The notes under the pieces: model-generated
What the model was told of the DNA's origin: nothing
The model's database searches: none
What the model saw: the letters and a program-made list of their open reading frames with translations, nothing else
Translations under genes and position numbers: made by a program
Source of the DNA: ZLKRG08 sp046048895
GTDB taxonomy: Bacteria > Actinomycetota > Actinomycetes > Nanopelagicales > Nanopelagicaceae
DNA length: 64,000 nt
Direction: 5' to 3'
NCBI GenBank assembly: GCA_046048895.1
Contig: JBJOFF010000003.1
Location: forward strand, 62,001 to 126,000
Shown: positions 17,533-26,295 of the stretch, piece after piece
How positions within the stretch are numbered: the stretch's first letter is position 1
Layout: each line of letters opens with the position of its first letter

Positions 17533-18585
17533 TTACTTTCCTGGAACTGCTGGAACCTTGATCTTGCCGCTCTTGATTGCTGCAGCTGCTGCATCAATCT
17601 GAGCCTTGTACTTGTTGATGTAACCGCCAGAGTATGAAACGCCAACGCCACCATTGGTTAGGTCGTAACGACGTCCATAAATACCAGCCTTAGCATCAAG
17701 AATGTCGTTAACTGTACGACCTTCTACCGCGTTCTGGATAACGTCATAAACAGCCACGTCTACACGCTTAATCATTGAGGTAAGCATGTTCTTCTTCTCT
17801 TTTGCTGAAGCAGATAGGTATTGATCTGAGTCCACACCAATTGTCCAAATCTTCTTTGAAGATTCTGCTGCTGCTGCAAAGTTACCTGCACCTGAACCAC
17901 CAGCTGCTGAGTAAACCACGTCGATACCATTATCAATCATGCCCTTAACAATGACTTTCATCTTTGCAGGATCATTGAAACCACCGAAATCAGGTGGCTC
18001 AGAAACATACTTGACACTTACTGTTGCTGACTTCTTAGTTGCCTTAACACCAGCAACGAAACCTGCTTCGAACTTCTGAAGTAATGGAATACGAACTCCA
18101 CCTACATAGCCAATCTTTCCTGACTTAGATGAAAGAGCTGCGGCTACACCTGCAAGGTATGAACCTTGCTCTTCAGCGAAAATCATTGATGTAACGTTTA
18201 GCGCTGCAACTGATGCATCATCAACAATTCCAAACTGTGTGTTTGGGAATTCCTGTGAAACAGTTGTAATTGGGCCTGCATACAAGAAACCAATTGCAAT
18301 GATTGGGTTGTATCCAGCCTTCGCTAGCAAACGAAGCTTGTCTGTGCGCTCTGAGTCAGTTCCCTGTGTAACTGTGATTTCCTTAGAAGCAAGACCCCAC
18401 TTCTTCTTTGCGCGATCTAGACCTGCAGCTGCAGAGTCGTTAAATGACTTATCGCCACGGCCGCCGATGTCATACGCAATACCAACTTTTACCTTTGATG
18501 CTGCGTTTGATGGAGCTGCGATAAAGCCAACGGTTGCCATTGTTGCTGCTGCAGCAACTGCGACAATACGTGTGAACTTCTTCAA
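17533..18585 (-). CDS. BMP-family nucleoside-binding protein (ABC transporter)
   Basis: Exported solute-binding protein of the nucleoside importer. The best start is TTG at 18585, giving 350 aa beginning with a basic MKKF signal peptide; the in-frame ATG at 18597 is followed at once by GGAGG, which serves better as the ribosome-binding site of that TTG. Signal h-region AAAATMATVGFIAA, cleavage probably after SNA. No lipobox Cys, so membrane attachment is not evident. Mature part has the BMP motif DIGGRGDKSFND and a GVDSDQY segment near 270. First gene of the nucleoside operon. Confidence 0.92.
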   Translation of the reverse strand: MKKFTRIVAVAAAATMATVGFIAAPSNAASKVKVGIAYDIGGRGDKSFNDSAAAGLDRAKKKWGLASKEITVTQGTDSERTDKLRLLAKAGYNPIIAIGFLYAGPITTVSQEFPNTQFGIVDDASVAALNVTSMIFAEEQGSYLAGVAAALSSKSGKIGYVGGVRIPLLQKFEAGFVAGVKATKKSATVSVKYVSEPPDFGGFNDPAKMKVIVKGMIDNGIDVVYSAAGGSGAGNFAAAAESSKKIWTIGVDSDQYLSASAKEKKNMLTSMIKRVDVAVYDVIQNAVEGRTVNDILDAKAGIYGRRYDLTNGGVGVSYSGGYINKYKAQIDAAAAAIKSGKIKVPAVPGK

Positions 18586-18604
18586 TTTTCCTCCCATGGG
18601 TTAA

Positions 18605-18649
18605 CTACCAAGACTTTGGTAGCTCTTAATCGGGAGCCTAGTAGGAGCC
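18605..18649 (-). promoter_or_regulatory. Leader hairpin and direct repeats before the nucleoside operon
   Basis: The 133-base gap between trpS and the binding-protein gene holds a 7-bp hairpin (18605-18611 with 18616-18622, 4-base loop) and two GGAGCC repeats at 18633-18638 and 18644-18649, 11 bases apart, about one helical turn. They may be an operator or leader for the operon. No -35/-10 pair was convincing and no purine-riboswitch core was found. Confidence 0.35.
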
Positions 18650-18730
18650 GAGAGAAATTTCTAACAAAATGAGGTCTAAATAAGATTTCTTTGGTTACTT
18701 TTTGATGAACCCTAAAGTGCGAGTTGAAAG

Positions 18731-19723
18731 TTAACCGAGAATTCCCAGCGCTTGATAGGCATCTTTAAGGGTTTTCCCCGCCAAAATGCGCGCTTTCTCT
18801 GCGCCGTTATTGAGAATCTTAATTAATTCACTCTCATCTTTTAATAGTTCTAGAGCTTTTTCACGCATCGGACGAAGATATTCAACTGTCGCCTCTGCGA
18901 CTGCGCCTTTGAAATCTCCGTAACCTTTGCCGGCAAATTCGGTTTCGATATCGGCAATACTCTTGCTGGTTACCACTGAAAGAATTGTCATCAAATTACT
19001 AATGCCAGGTTTATTTTCAAAATCAAAAATTACTTCTCGACCAGTATCAGTAACCGCACTCTTAATTTTTTTCGCATTTACCTCAGGCGCATCCATTAGC
19101 TCAATTACGCCACTTGCTGAGCTAGCGGACTTAGACATCTTATTTGTTGGCTCTTGTAGATCGTAAATCTTTGCACCCTCTTTGAGAATGTATGCATCTG
19201 GCAGAGTAAAGACTTGGCCGTAACGAGTATTAAATCGATTTGCTAAATCTCGAGTGATTTCAATGTGTTGACGTTGATCTTCGCCAACCGGAACTAAATC
19301 TGCTTGGTATAACAAGATATCTGCAGCTTGCAACATTGGGTAGGTAAATAATCCAACGCGAGCGCCATCTGCTCCACCCTTTGATGACTTATCTTTAAAT
19401 TGAGTCATACGACTTGCTTCGCCAAATGAAGCAACGCATTCCATAACCCAACCCAATTGATTGTGTTCTGGTAAGTGAGATTGGACAAATAATGCAGATT
19501 TATCAGTATCAATACCAACTGCAATTAATTGTGCTGCTGAAGCTAACGTACGAGCGCGAAGAAGCTTTGGATCAACATCTCCAGTCAAAGCATGTAAATC
19601 AACAATCGAGTAGTAAGTTTCATGGCCATTTTGTAAATCCACCCACTGCTTTACCGCACCCAAATAATTACCCAAGTGGAAGGACTCTGAAGTCGGCTGA
19701 ATTCCTGAAAGTACTCGTTTCAC
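18731..19723 (-). CDS. trpS: Tryptophanyl-tRNA synthetase
   Basis: Class I aminoacyl-tRNA synthetase charging tRNA-Trp. 330 aa, typical. N-terminal SGIQPTSESFHLGNYLGA contains the HIGH-equivalent; KMSKS (NKMSKSASS) lies near residue 194; GEDQRQHIE near 147 is characteristic of bacterial TrpRS. GTG start with GGGAG eight bases upstream. The gene lies four bases after the CNNM-type gene, so the two are probably cotranscribed. Confidence 0.96.
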   Translation of the reverse strand: MKRVLSGIQPTSESFHLGNYLGAVKQWVDLQNGHETYYSIVDLHALTGDVDPKLLRARTLASAAQLIAVGIDTDKSALFVQSHLPEHNQLGWVMECVASFGEASRMTQFKDKSSKGGADGARVGLFTYPMLQAADILLYQADLVPVGEDQRQHIEITRDLANRFNTRYGQVFTLPDAYILKEGAKIYDLQEPTNKMSKSASSASGVIELMDAPEVNAKKIKSAVTDTGREVIFDFENKPGISNLMTILSVVTSKSIADIETEFAGKGYGDFKGAVAEATVEYLRPMREKALELLKDESELIKILNNGAEKARILAGKTLKDAYQALGILG

Positions 19724-19727
19724 CGCG

Positions 19728-21050
19728 CTATTCTCCCATTCGAGAAATTAATACTTGGCCAACTCGGTGGCCTTCTAATGTGAGAACTACCAACTTCACT
19801 CCATTAATGCTGATGGCATCGCGCTCTTTGGGCATACGGCCGAGAAAATGCATGATGTAACCGCTGAGCGTCTTATATGGACCTTCAGGAAGCGAGATTC
19901 CGCTCTCGTTCTCTAGGTCATCTAGAGAAATTAAGCCATCTATTTCAAAATCGCCGGTGTGGGATTCATTGCTGATTTCGCTCTCGTCTTGGTCATATTC
20001 ATCTTGAATATCGCCAATTAAACATTCAACTAAGTTCTCTAAAGTGATGATGCCATCAGTGCCACCGTATTCATCCAGCACAATTGCTAGGTGTTGGCGC
20101 TGATTGCGCATCTCAGTAAGAGATGGCAAAACACCTTTGGTGCCTGGTAGAAACATGATTGGACGCACCAAATCCTGAATCTTGGAATTCGGATTGGCAT
20201 TAGATCTATCTAATAAGTCACGAACGTGTATAAAACCAATTACTTCATCGCTAGAACCACGTACTACTGGATAACGTGAATGTGCTAGCTCGATTGCCAT
20301 TTCAATAGCCTTGCCAACTGTTAATGAGCCATCCATAAAATCAACTTCGGTACGAGGCACCATAACTTCGTTAACTAATTTTTCTGAAGTATTAAAAACT
20401 TCCTCAACGATTTCGCGCTCTTCCTCTGTTAGCGCTTTATGTCCAGAGACCAGTTCCATTAACTCTTCTTCTGAGATTTGGCTGCGCTCCTCTTTTGGAT
20501 CAATACCCAAAATTCGCAGTACGAAATCGGTAGATCTAGATAGCAGCCAGATGATTGGACGGAAGAAGCGCGCCATTGCTTCGATAATGAATGAAGAATT
20601 AAGAGCGATGGTCTCAGCTTTGAAAAGCGCTACACGCTTTGGCACTAATTCGCCAAGTACTAGCGAGAAGTAGGCAATGATCAAAGTGACCGCCACTACC
20701 GCTAAATTGGTCGCAAAATTCTCGCTTAAGCCAAGCTCTTCTAAAGCAGGCTGTAAAAAAACACTTAATTGCTGAGCGCCAATCGCAGCAGATAGAAAAC
20801 CAGTCACGGTCACTCCAACTTGAACCGCCGCTAAAAACCGATTTGGGTTGGCGCTTAATTTGGATAGCCGTGCGCCACGTTTACCTCTATCCGAAAGCTG
20901 CTTGACCTGCCCTTCGCGCAGTGAAATTAGCGCGATTTCGGCAGCCACAAAGAATGAGCCAAGCAAAATCAATAGCAAAACTAGCGCGATGGCCTTTAGA
21001 AGTTCCATGAGAGGTAAAAGGCTATCGGAAATTCCAGCAATCTCTTCCAA
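19728..21050 (-). CDS. Hemolysin C / CNNM-family membrane protein with CBS pair
   Basis: Integral membrane protein of the HlyC/CorC/CNNM group, implicated in divalent-cation (Mg/Co) transport or homeostasis. 440 aa: DUF21 domain with four membrane segments in about residues 15-200, two CBS motifs in about 215-330 (VPRTEVDFMDGS, FLPGTKGVLPSL), and a CorC_HlyC C-terminal domain in about 345-435. TTG at 21050 is the longest start; an ATG at 21008 just before the first membrane helix is equally plausible, and neither has a strong ribosome-binding site. Divergent from the sugar ABC ATPase gene. Confidence 0.88.
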   Translation of the reverse strand: MEEIAGISDSLLPLMELLKAIALVLLLILLGSFFVAAEIALISLREGQVKQLSDRGKRGARLSKLSANPNRFLAAVQVGVTVTGFLSAAIGAQQLSVFLQPALEELGLSENFATNLAVVAVTLIIAYFSLVLGELVPKRVALFKAETIALNSSFIIEAMARFFRPIIWLLSRSTDFVLRILGIDPKEERSQISEEELMELVSGHKALTEEEREIVEEVFNTSEKLVNEVMVPRTEVDFMDGSLTVGKAIEMAIELAHSRYPVVRGSSDEVIGFIHVRDLLDRSNANPNSKIQDLVRPIMFLPGTKGVLPSLTEMRNQRQHLAIVLDEYGGTDGIITLENLVECLIGDIQDEYDQDESEISNESHTGDFEIDGLISLDDLENESGISLPEGPYKTLSGYIMHFLGRMPKERDAISINGVKLVVLTLEGHRVGQVLISRMGE

Positions 21051-21134
21051 AGTGCTGCTTCTATGCGTAATCTTCGCCTTGCAACACTTCCAACGGATCG
21101 TCGGGCACGTACCTGCCCGGAAGGAGAGCTAGCA

Positions 21135-22217
21135 ATGGCTTCAGTAACATTTGATAAAGCATCACGTATCTATCCAGGCAACCCAGTTCCAGCTGTAGAT
21201 AAATTAGATCTCGTAGTAAATGACGGAGAGTTTCTAGTTCTAGTTGGTCCATCAGGTTGCGGTAAGTCCACTTCACTACGTATGTTGGCCGGACTTGAAG
21301 AGATTGATACCGGACGCATTTTGATTGGTGATCGCGACGTTACAAACGTTGCACCAAAGGATCGCGATATTGCGATGGTCTTCCAGTCATACGCGTTATA
21401 TCCACATATGACAGTCGCAGAGAACATGGGCTTTGCTCTTAAGATTGCTGGCGTTTCAAAAGAGGATCGCGATAAGCGAGTTCGCGAAGCTGCAAAACTG
21501 CTTGACCTCGAACCATATTTAGAGCGTAAGCCAAAGGCGCTATCTGGTGGTCAGCGTCAGCGCGTTGCAATGGGACGTGCGATTGTTCGCGAACCACAAG
21601 TTTTCTTGATGGACGAACCGCTATCTAACCTTGATGCAAAGCTACGTGTTTCAACACGTACCCAGATCGCAGCACTTCAGCGTCGTCTAGGAATTACCAC
21701 AGTTTATGTAACACACGATCAGATCGAAGCGATGACCATGGGTGATCGCGTTGCAGTTCTTAAGGATGGTTTACTACAGCAAGTAGATAGCCCACGTAAT
21801 CTTTACGACAAGCCAGGCAATGCATTCGTTGCTGGATTTATCGGTTCACCTGCGATGAATCTTCTAGAAGTTCCAGTTTCTGACGGCAAAGCACATGTTG
21901 GCCACTTAGATATTGCAGTTCCGGCATCAGCTGGAAATTCTGTAATTGTTGGCGTTCGTCCAGAAGGATGGGAACCAGCATCAGAAGGCTTTGAAGTTAA
22001 CGTTGAAGTTGTTGAAGAACTTGGTTCTGATGCATTCGTGTACGGAAAGCCTGCTGATAGCAAGGTTAAGTTTGCGAATTCTTCTGATGAAGGTGCACAG
22101 GTAATTGTTCGTTGGGATCCAAAGAATCCACCTAAGGCTGGCGATCAGATTAAGGTGAAAGCAATTCCAACTGCGATTCACCTATTCCATGCTCAAACTG
22201 GTCTACGCCTAAATTAA
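21135..22217 (+). CDS. ugpC: Sugar ABC transporter ATPase, MsmK/UgpC type
   Basis: Cytosolic ATPase of carbohydrate importers. The ATG at 21135 follows AAGGAGAG at 21121-21128 and gives 360 aa; the frame stays open upstream but without a ribosome-binding site. Walker A GPSGCGKST, Q-loop MVFQSYALYPHMTV, signature ALSGGQRQRVAMGR, Walker B VFLMDEPLSNLD, then a TOBE-type domain (about 245-355). No permease or binding protein is adjacent, so it is probably a shared ATPase serving several sugar transporters elsewhere, as known for MsmK in Streptomyces. A strong terminator follows. Confidence 0.92.
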   Translation: MASVTFDKASRIYPGNPVPAVDKLDLVVNDGEFLVLVGPSGCGKSTSLRMLAGLEEIDTGRILIGDRDVTNVAPKDRDIAMVFQSYALYPHMTVAENMGFALKIAGVSKEDRDKRVREAAKLLDLEPYLERKPKALSGGQRQRVAMGRAIVREPQVFLMDEPLSNLDAKLRVSTRTQIAALQRRLGITTVYVTHDQIEAMTMGDRVAVLKDGLLQQVDSPRNLYDKPGNAFVAGFIGSPAMNLLEVPVSDGKAHVGHLDIAVPASAGNSVIVGVRPEGWEPASEGFEVNVEVVEELGSDAFVYGKPADSKVKFANSSDEGAQVIVRWDPKNPPKAGDQIKVKAIPTAIHLFHAQTGLRLN

Positions 22218-22231
22218 CCATTAATAACGAG

Positions 22232-22263
22232 AAAAAGCCCCTCTCTAATCAGAGGGGCTTTTT
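22232..22263. terminator. Bidirectional terminator after the sugar ABC ATPase
   Basis: Perfect 13-bp inverted repeat, arms 22232-22244 and 22251-22263, 6-base loop. An A5 run begins the left arm and a T5 run ends the right arm, so it can terminate both the plus-strand ATPase transcript and the convergent minus-strand operon. Confidence 0.92.
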
Positions 22264-22265
22264 AT

Positions 22266-22961
22266 TTAAATTGCGATTTCTAACTTGCCGCGCAACAGAT
22301 GAACTCTTCCAGCGCCAGTGACTCGCCATCTTTCTTCAGGGCCACCCTTTACTAACGCGGTATTTTCATCTATTCCAAGTAAGTTGGTGTCAGCTCCAGC
22401 TCGCGCGATAAAAGATGCCACGCGATCCGGTAGCCAGCCCAACATTTTGTCGTAATGTGGAATTACTTCAATATCTGGCAGAAGATTTAAGCCGTTACTG
22501 TGCTCTGATTTTCTAATGGCCATGATTGTGCCGCCAAAAGCCATTGCGCCCGCCGAACATCCTGCGAGAGAAGTGCCACTCTCCCATTGCTCGAGAATTC
22601 GTTGCCATAATGGAGTACCTCTGAATACTTCAACAATTCGATGTGGATCGCCGCCAGAGAAATAAATTAAACCCGCGCCATCAATTTATCTTATAAATTC
22701 ATCTTTAAATGCATCTTCACGTTCGTGTATCGGCAAATAAATACCTTGACACCCAATTCGCGCAGCTTGTGCTAACCCTCGGTTCTTCCAAAATTCTCTC
22801 CTGGATAATCCTTCAGCAGAAGAGGCCGTAGGTATTTGAATAAAGGTATTTTCTTTTCCGCGCTTTAATGCAGAATGCAGGAGTTCAGTCTCGAACTCCT
22901 GCATTTCTGGTAAATACTCACCCGAACCAACAAGCGCTAAAACGCCCTGATTCGAATTCAT
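22266..22961 (-). pseudogene. Peptidase S51-like gene interrupted by an in-frame TAA
   Basis: Reading through the frame gives about 231 codons of a peptidase E/cyanophycinase-like protein: N-terminal LALVGSGEYLP, FSGGDPHRI near 105, nucleophile loop AGCSAGAMAFGG near 135 and IPHYDKMLGW near 163. A single TAA at 22686-22688 (codon 92) splits it into a 91-aa and a C-terminal piece in the same frame, with no frameshift. The nucleophile lies after the stop, so a truncated product would be inactive. It follows icd by 12 bases. A recent nonsense mutation, sequencing error or read-through are possible. ATGs inside the second half (22544) are not proper starts. Confidence 0.8.
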
Positions 22962-22972
22962 TTGATAACTGC

Positions 22973-24187
22973 CTAGGCCATTGCCTTCTTAAGATTCTCA
23001 TCAATTGAAGATAAGAATTCTTCAGTTGTCTGCCATGGTGCATCGTTGCTGATTAGCAGAGCTAGGTCCTTAGTCATCTTGCCCTGTTCTACAGTTTCGA
23101 TACATACGCGCTCTAGCGTTGCACAGAACTTTGCTAGTTCGGGATTGTTATCCAGCTTCGCGCGGTGTGCAAGACCTTGTGTCCAAGCAAAGATAGATGC
23201 AATTGGATTTGTCGAAGTCTTCTTACCTGCTTGGTGATCACGATAGTGACGGGTAACAGTTCCGTGCGCAGCTTCTGCTTCACAGACCTTTCCATCTGGT
23301 GTCATCAATACAGATGTCATCAAACCTAATGAACCATAACCTTGAGCCACGGTATCTGATTGCACGTCGCCGTCGTAGTTCTTACATGCCCAGACATATC
23401 CGCCTTCCATGCGAAGTGACATCGCAACCATGTCATCGATCAAACGGTGTTCGTACCAAATACCTGCAGCATCGAATTGAGTCTTGAACTCTGCATCAAA
23501 GATCTCTTGGAAGATATCCTTGAAGCGACCATCGTATGCTTTAAGAATGGTGTTCTTGGTTGATAGATAAACCGGGAACTTACGAAGTAATCCGTAATTA
23601 AGAGATGCACGTGCAAAGTCGCGAATTGAATCATCAACGTTGTACATCGCCATTGCAACGCCTGAAGATTTGAAATCAAAAACTTCAAGATTCATTGGCT
23701 CTCCGCCACCTTCTGGAACATATGACAAAGTCAGCTTGCCTGCACCAGGTACTTTGATATCGGTTGCACGGTACTGATCACCGAATGCGTGACGACCGAT
23801 AACGATTGGCTTGGTCCAGTGTGGAACTAAACGTGGCACGTTAGAGATGATGATTGGTTCGCGGAAAATTACGCCGCCAAGAATGTTACGGATAGTTCCG
23901 TTTGGAGACTTCCACATTTTCTTAAGACCAAACTCTTCAACGCGTGCCTCATCAGGAGTGATAGTTGCGCACTTAATACCTACGCCATGCTTCTGGATTG
24001 CCTTAGCTGCATCGATGGTTACCTGATCATCTGTTGCATCGCGATGTTCCATGCCTAAGTCGTAATACTCAAGATTTACATCTAAATAAGGCAGAATTAA
24101 AGAATCTTTGATGAACTGCCACATGATGCGAGTCATTTCATCGCCATCAAGCTCTACAACTGTTCCTTCTACTTTGATTTTGCTCAT
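22973..24187 (-). CDS. icd: NADP-dependent isocitrate dehydrogenase
   Basis: Oxidative decarboxylation of isocitrate to 2-oxoglutarate in the TCA cycle. 404 aa, the homodimeric eukaryote-like subfamily, not the E. coli type or the ~740-aa monomeric form. Motifs: VELDGDEMTRIMW near 11-23, ATITPDEARVEEF near 75-87 with SPNGTIRNILGG near 93-104 (substrate-binding Ser/Asn/Arg), and C-terminal EAAHGTVTRHYRDHQ for cofactor binding. Next to mdh, with sucCD farther along the same strand, so several TCA genes cluster. Confidence 0.96.
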   Translation of the reverse strand: MSKIKVEGTVVELDGDEMTRIMWQFIKDSLILPYLDVNLEYYDLGMEHRDATDDQVTIDAAKAIQKHGVGIKCATITPDEARVEEFGLKKMWKSPNGTIRNILGGVIFREPIIISNVPRLVPHWTKPIVIGRHAFGDQYRATDIKVPGAGKLTLSYVPEGGGEPMNLEVFDFKSSGVAMAMYNVDDSIRDFARASLNYGLLRKFPVYLSTKNTILKAYDGRFKDIFQEIFDAEFKTQFDAAGIWYEHRLIDDMVAMSLRMEGGYVWACKNYDGDVQSDTVAQGYGSLGLMTSVLMTPDGKVCEAEAAHGTVTRHYRDHQAGKKTSTNPIASIFAWTQGLAHRAKLDNNPELAKFCATLERVCIETVEQGKMTKDLALLISNDAPWQTTEEFLSSIDENLKKAMA

Positions 24188-24199
24188 ATAGCTATTCCT

Positions 24200-25150
24200 T
24201 TACATCCCTTTAACATCGGCTTGCTTAGCGCGAACCGCTTCAGCTGCTTCTTTAAGAAGTGCAAGCTCTGAATCAGTTAGCTTAGTTTCTACAATCTTCT
24301 TTACGCCGGTGCGGCCAATCTCTGCTTCAACGCCTAGATAAACTCCAGCAATTCCGTATTCGCCATCAACCCATGCGCAAACTGGCATTACTGCGCCAGA
24401 ATCTTCAATAACTGCCTTTGCCATGCGAGCTGCTGCTGCAGATGGTGCATAGTAAGCAGAACCGGTCTTAAGTAGTGCGACGACCTCTGCTCCACCGTTA
24501 CGGGTGCGAACCACAAGTTCTTCAATCTCTGCTGCAGATAGTTTGTCGGTAAGTGGTGCGCCATTTACTTTACAACGTGATGGAACTGGAACCATGGTGT
24601 CACCGTGTGAACCAAGAGTTAAAGTTTCCACGCTTGATACTGGAACACCCAACTTTTCTGCCACAAAGTTGGTAAAGCGCGCGGTATCCAACATGCCTGC
24701 TTGTCCCATCACGCGATTGTGTGGGAAAGCTGATGCGATCTGAGTTAGCGCAGTCATTTCATCAAGTGGATTTGAAACCACGATGATTACTGCATTTGGT
24801 GAATGCTTTGCGATGTTCTCAGCAACGCCACGAACGATTCCGGCATTAACGCCAATTAAATCCATGCGGCTCATGCCCGGCTTACGTGGCAATCCTGCAG
24901 TAATTACAACGACATCTGAATTTGCAGTCGCTTCGTAGCCAGCGCCATCAGCAGTTGTAGTTGCGCCAATAACTTTTGTTTCAAAACCTTCAATTGATCT
25001 CGATTGATTCATATCAAGTGCAAGACCTTCAGGCTTGCCTTCGAGAATATCTGTTAACACAACGGTGTCGAAGATGTTGTATTCCGCTAATCGCATTGCA
25101 GTGGTTGAGCCATAAAAACCAGCTCCAACGACAGTTACTTTTCCAGCCAT
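24200..25150 (-). CDS. mdh: Malate dehydrogenase (lactate-dehydrogenase-like type)
   Basis: NAD-dependent malate/oxaloacetate interconversion. 316 aa. GAGFYGSTTA Rossmann loop at 8-17, acidic LTDILEG for NAD preference near 33-39, substrate arginines in GLPRKPGMSRMDLIGVNA near 89-106, NPLDEMT near 130, and catalytic His in LGSHGDTMV near 182-190. The second substrate Arg sits in PRKPGMSR, the malate-type active-site loop, where lactate dehydrogenases have Gln, so malate is favoured. Twelve bases upstream of icd and probably cotranscribed. Confidence 0.93.
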   Translation of the reverse strand: MAGKVTVVGAGFYGSTTAMRLAEYNIFDTVVLTDILEGKPEGLALDMNQSRSIEGFETKVIGATTTADGAGYEATANSDVVVITAGLPRKPGMSRMDLIGVNAGIVRGVAENIAKHSPNAVIIVVSNPLDEMTALTQIASAFPHNRVMGQAGMLDTARFTNFVAEKLGVPVSSVETLTLGSHGDTMVPVPSRCKVNGAPLTDKLSAAEIEELVVRTRNGGAEVVALLKTGSAYYAPSAAAARMAKAVIEDSGAVMPVCAWVDGEYGIAGVYLGVEAEIGRTGVKKIVETKLTDSELALLKEAAEAVRAKQADVKGM

Positions 25151-25192
25151 GATTAAGTCCTTTTAGAAAACTATCTTGATATCGAGATAATC

Positions 25193-25399
25193 CTATCGCC
25201 CGTGCGGAAGCACTATTGCCACGATTATTAGCGCAATACCTAGGAAAATCGGCAGATATCGCTCAATTCTGCGCTCTTGGCGTAGACCAGTAATGGCAAG
25301 CGCAGCCCCCACAATTATTGAGCCCGAACGGACAAAACCAATCGCGCCAAGCAGGACGCCCACCGCTGCGATCAAGGTTAGTAGGCGTTGGCTGCTCAT
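25193..25399 (-). CDS. DUF3017 small membrane protein
   Basis: 68-aa protein with two or three short hydrophobic stretches (LLTLIAAVGVLLGAIGFV, IIVGAALAITGL, IFLGIALIIVAIVLP) and a basic loop (RQERRIERY). It matches the actinobacterial DUF3017 family, which is regularly encoded directly after folD, as here. No function is known. The C-terminus ends just after the last helix. ATG start; spacing to folD is 20 bases. Confidence 0.75.
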   Translation of the reverse strand: MSSQRLLTLIAAVGVLLGAIGFVRSGSIIVGAALAITGLRQERRIERYLPIFLGIALIIVAIVLPHGR

Positions 25400-25419
25400 A
25401 TTTTAATTAGCTCTTTAAA

Positions 25420-26265
25420 TTATTTTTTCGATGCAGCATCGACGACATTTTTAACTAACATCGCACGAGTTAGTGGACCAACGCCACCTGGATTTGGAGA
25501 AATCCAACCAGCAACATTTGCAACATCTGGATGCACATCCCCTTGGATGCCATTCTCATTTCTAGAGACACCGACATCGATTACCACTGAACCTGGTTTG
25601 ACCATATCTGGAGTTAAGAAATGCCCTACTCCGACTGCGACTACCGTGATATCTGCCGTCAAAGTGTGATCTTTAATAACTTTGGTTCCGGTATGAACTA
25701 AATTCACAGTCGCATTCTCTTCGCGACGATTTAGTAACAAACTTAGTGGGCGACCTACTGTTAAACCGCGACCGACAATTGTTACCTCTGCACCTTTGAC
25801 CGGAATTTTGTAATGATGAAGGAGCTCCACAATTCCTCGTGGCGTGCATGGAAGTGTTCCATCAAATCCAGCAGTCAGACGTCCTAAATTCATCGGGTGC
25901 AAACCATCTGCATCCTTATCAGGATCAATAGCTTCTAAAATAACTTGAGTATTTACCTCTTTAGGGAGAGGCAATTGCACAATGTAACCAGTGCAATCTG
26001 GATTGTTATTCATATCTTTAACCGCTGCCAAAACATCAGCCTGGGTTGCAGTTGCTGGCAGATCAATACGAATTGAATTAACTCCAACTTCGGCGCAATC
26101 TTTATGTTTGCCACCTACATATTGACGTGAACCAGGATCATCCCCGACTAATATCGTGCCAAGTCCTGGAGTTATTCCACGAGCTTTTAGAGCTACGACT
26201 TCCTTCGCGAGATCTTCTTTGATCTTTTTGGCGAATGCCTTACCGTCGAGAATCTGTGCAGTCAT
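25420..26265 (-). CDS. folD: Methylenetetrahydrofolate dehydrogenase/cyclohydrolase
   Basis: Bifunctional enzyme linking 5,10-methylene-THF and 10-formyl-THF, supplying the formyl donor used by PurN and PurH encoded just upstream. 281 aa. Active-site lysine and tyrosine in SRQYVGGKHKDC near 46-57, VQLPLPKEVN near 98-107, NADP-binding GRGLTVGRPLSLLL near 165-178, and C-terminal PNPGGVGPLTRAML. It follows purH by 30 bases. Confidence 0.96.
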   Translation of the reverse strand: MTAQILDGKAFAKKIKEDLAKEVVALKARGITPGLGTILVGDDPGSRQYVGGKHKDCAEVGVNSIRIDLPATATQADVLAAVKDMNNNPDCTGYIVQLPLPKEVNTQVILEAIDPDKDADGLHPMNLGRLTAGFDGTLPCTPRGIVELLHHYKIPVKGAEVTIVGRGLTVGRPLSLLLNRREENATVNLVHTGTKVIKDHTLTADITVVAVGVGHFLTPDMVKPGSVVIDVGVSRNENGIQGDVHPDVANVAGWISPNPGGVGPLTRAMLVKNVVDAASKK

Positions 26266-26295
26266 AGCTGCATATTAGTGAATTTCGCCAGAAAC

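Noticed and set aside
18598..18730. Purine or 2'-deoxyguanosine riboswitch before the nucleoside operon
   Set aside because: Conserved purine-aptamer core sequences and three-way junction are not seen; only a simple hairpin and repeats.
22266..22544. Independent 92-aa gene
   Set aside because: It is in the same frame as the upstream S51-like fragment and is the C-terminal part of one interrupted gene.
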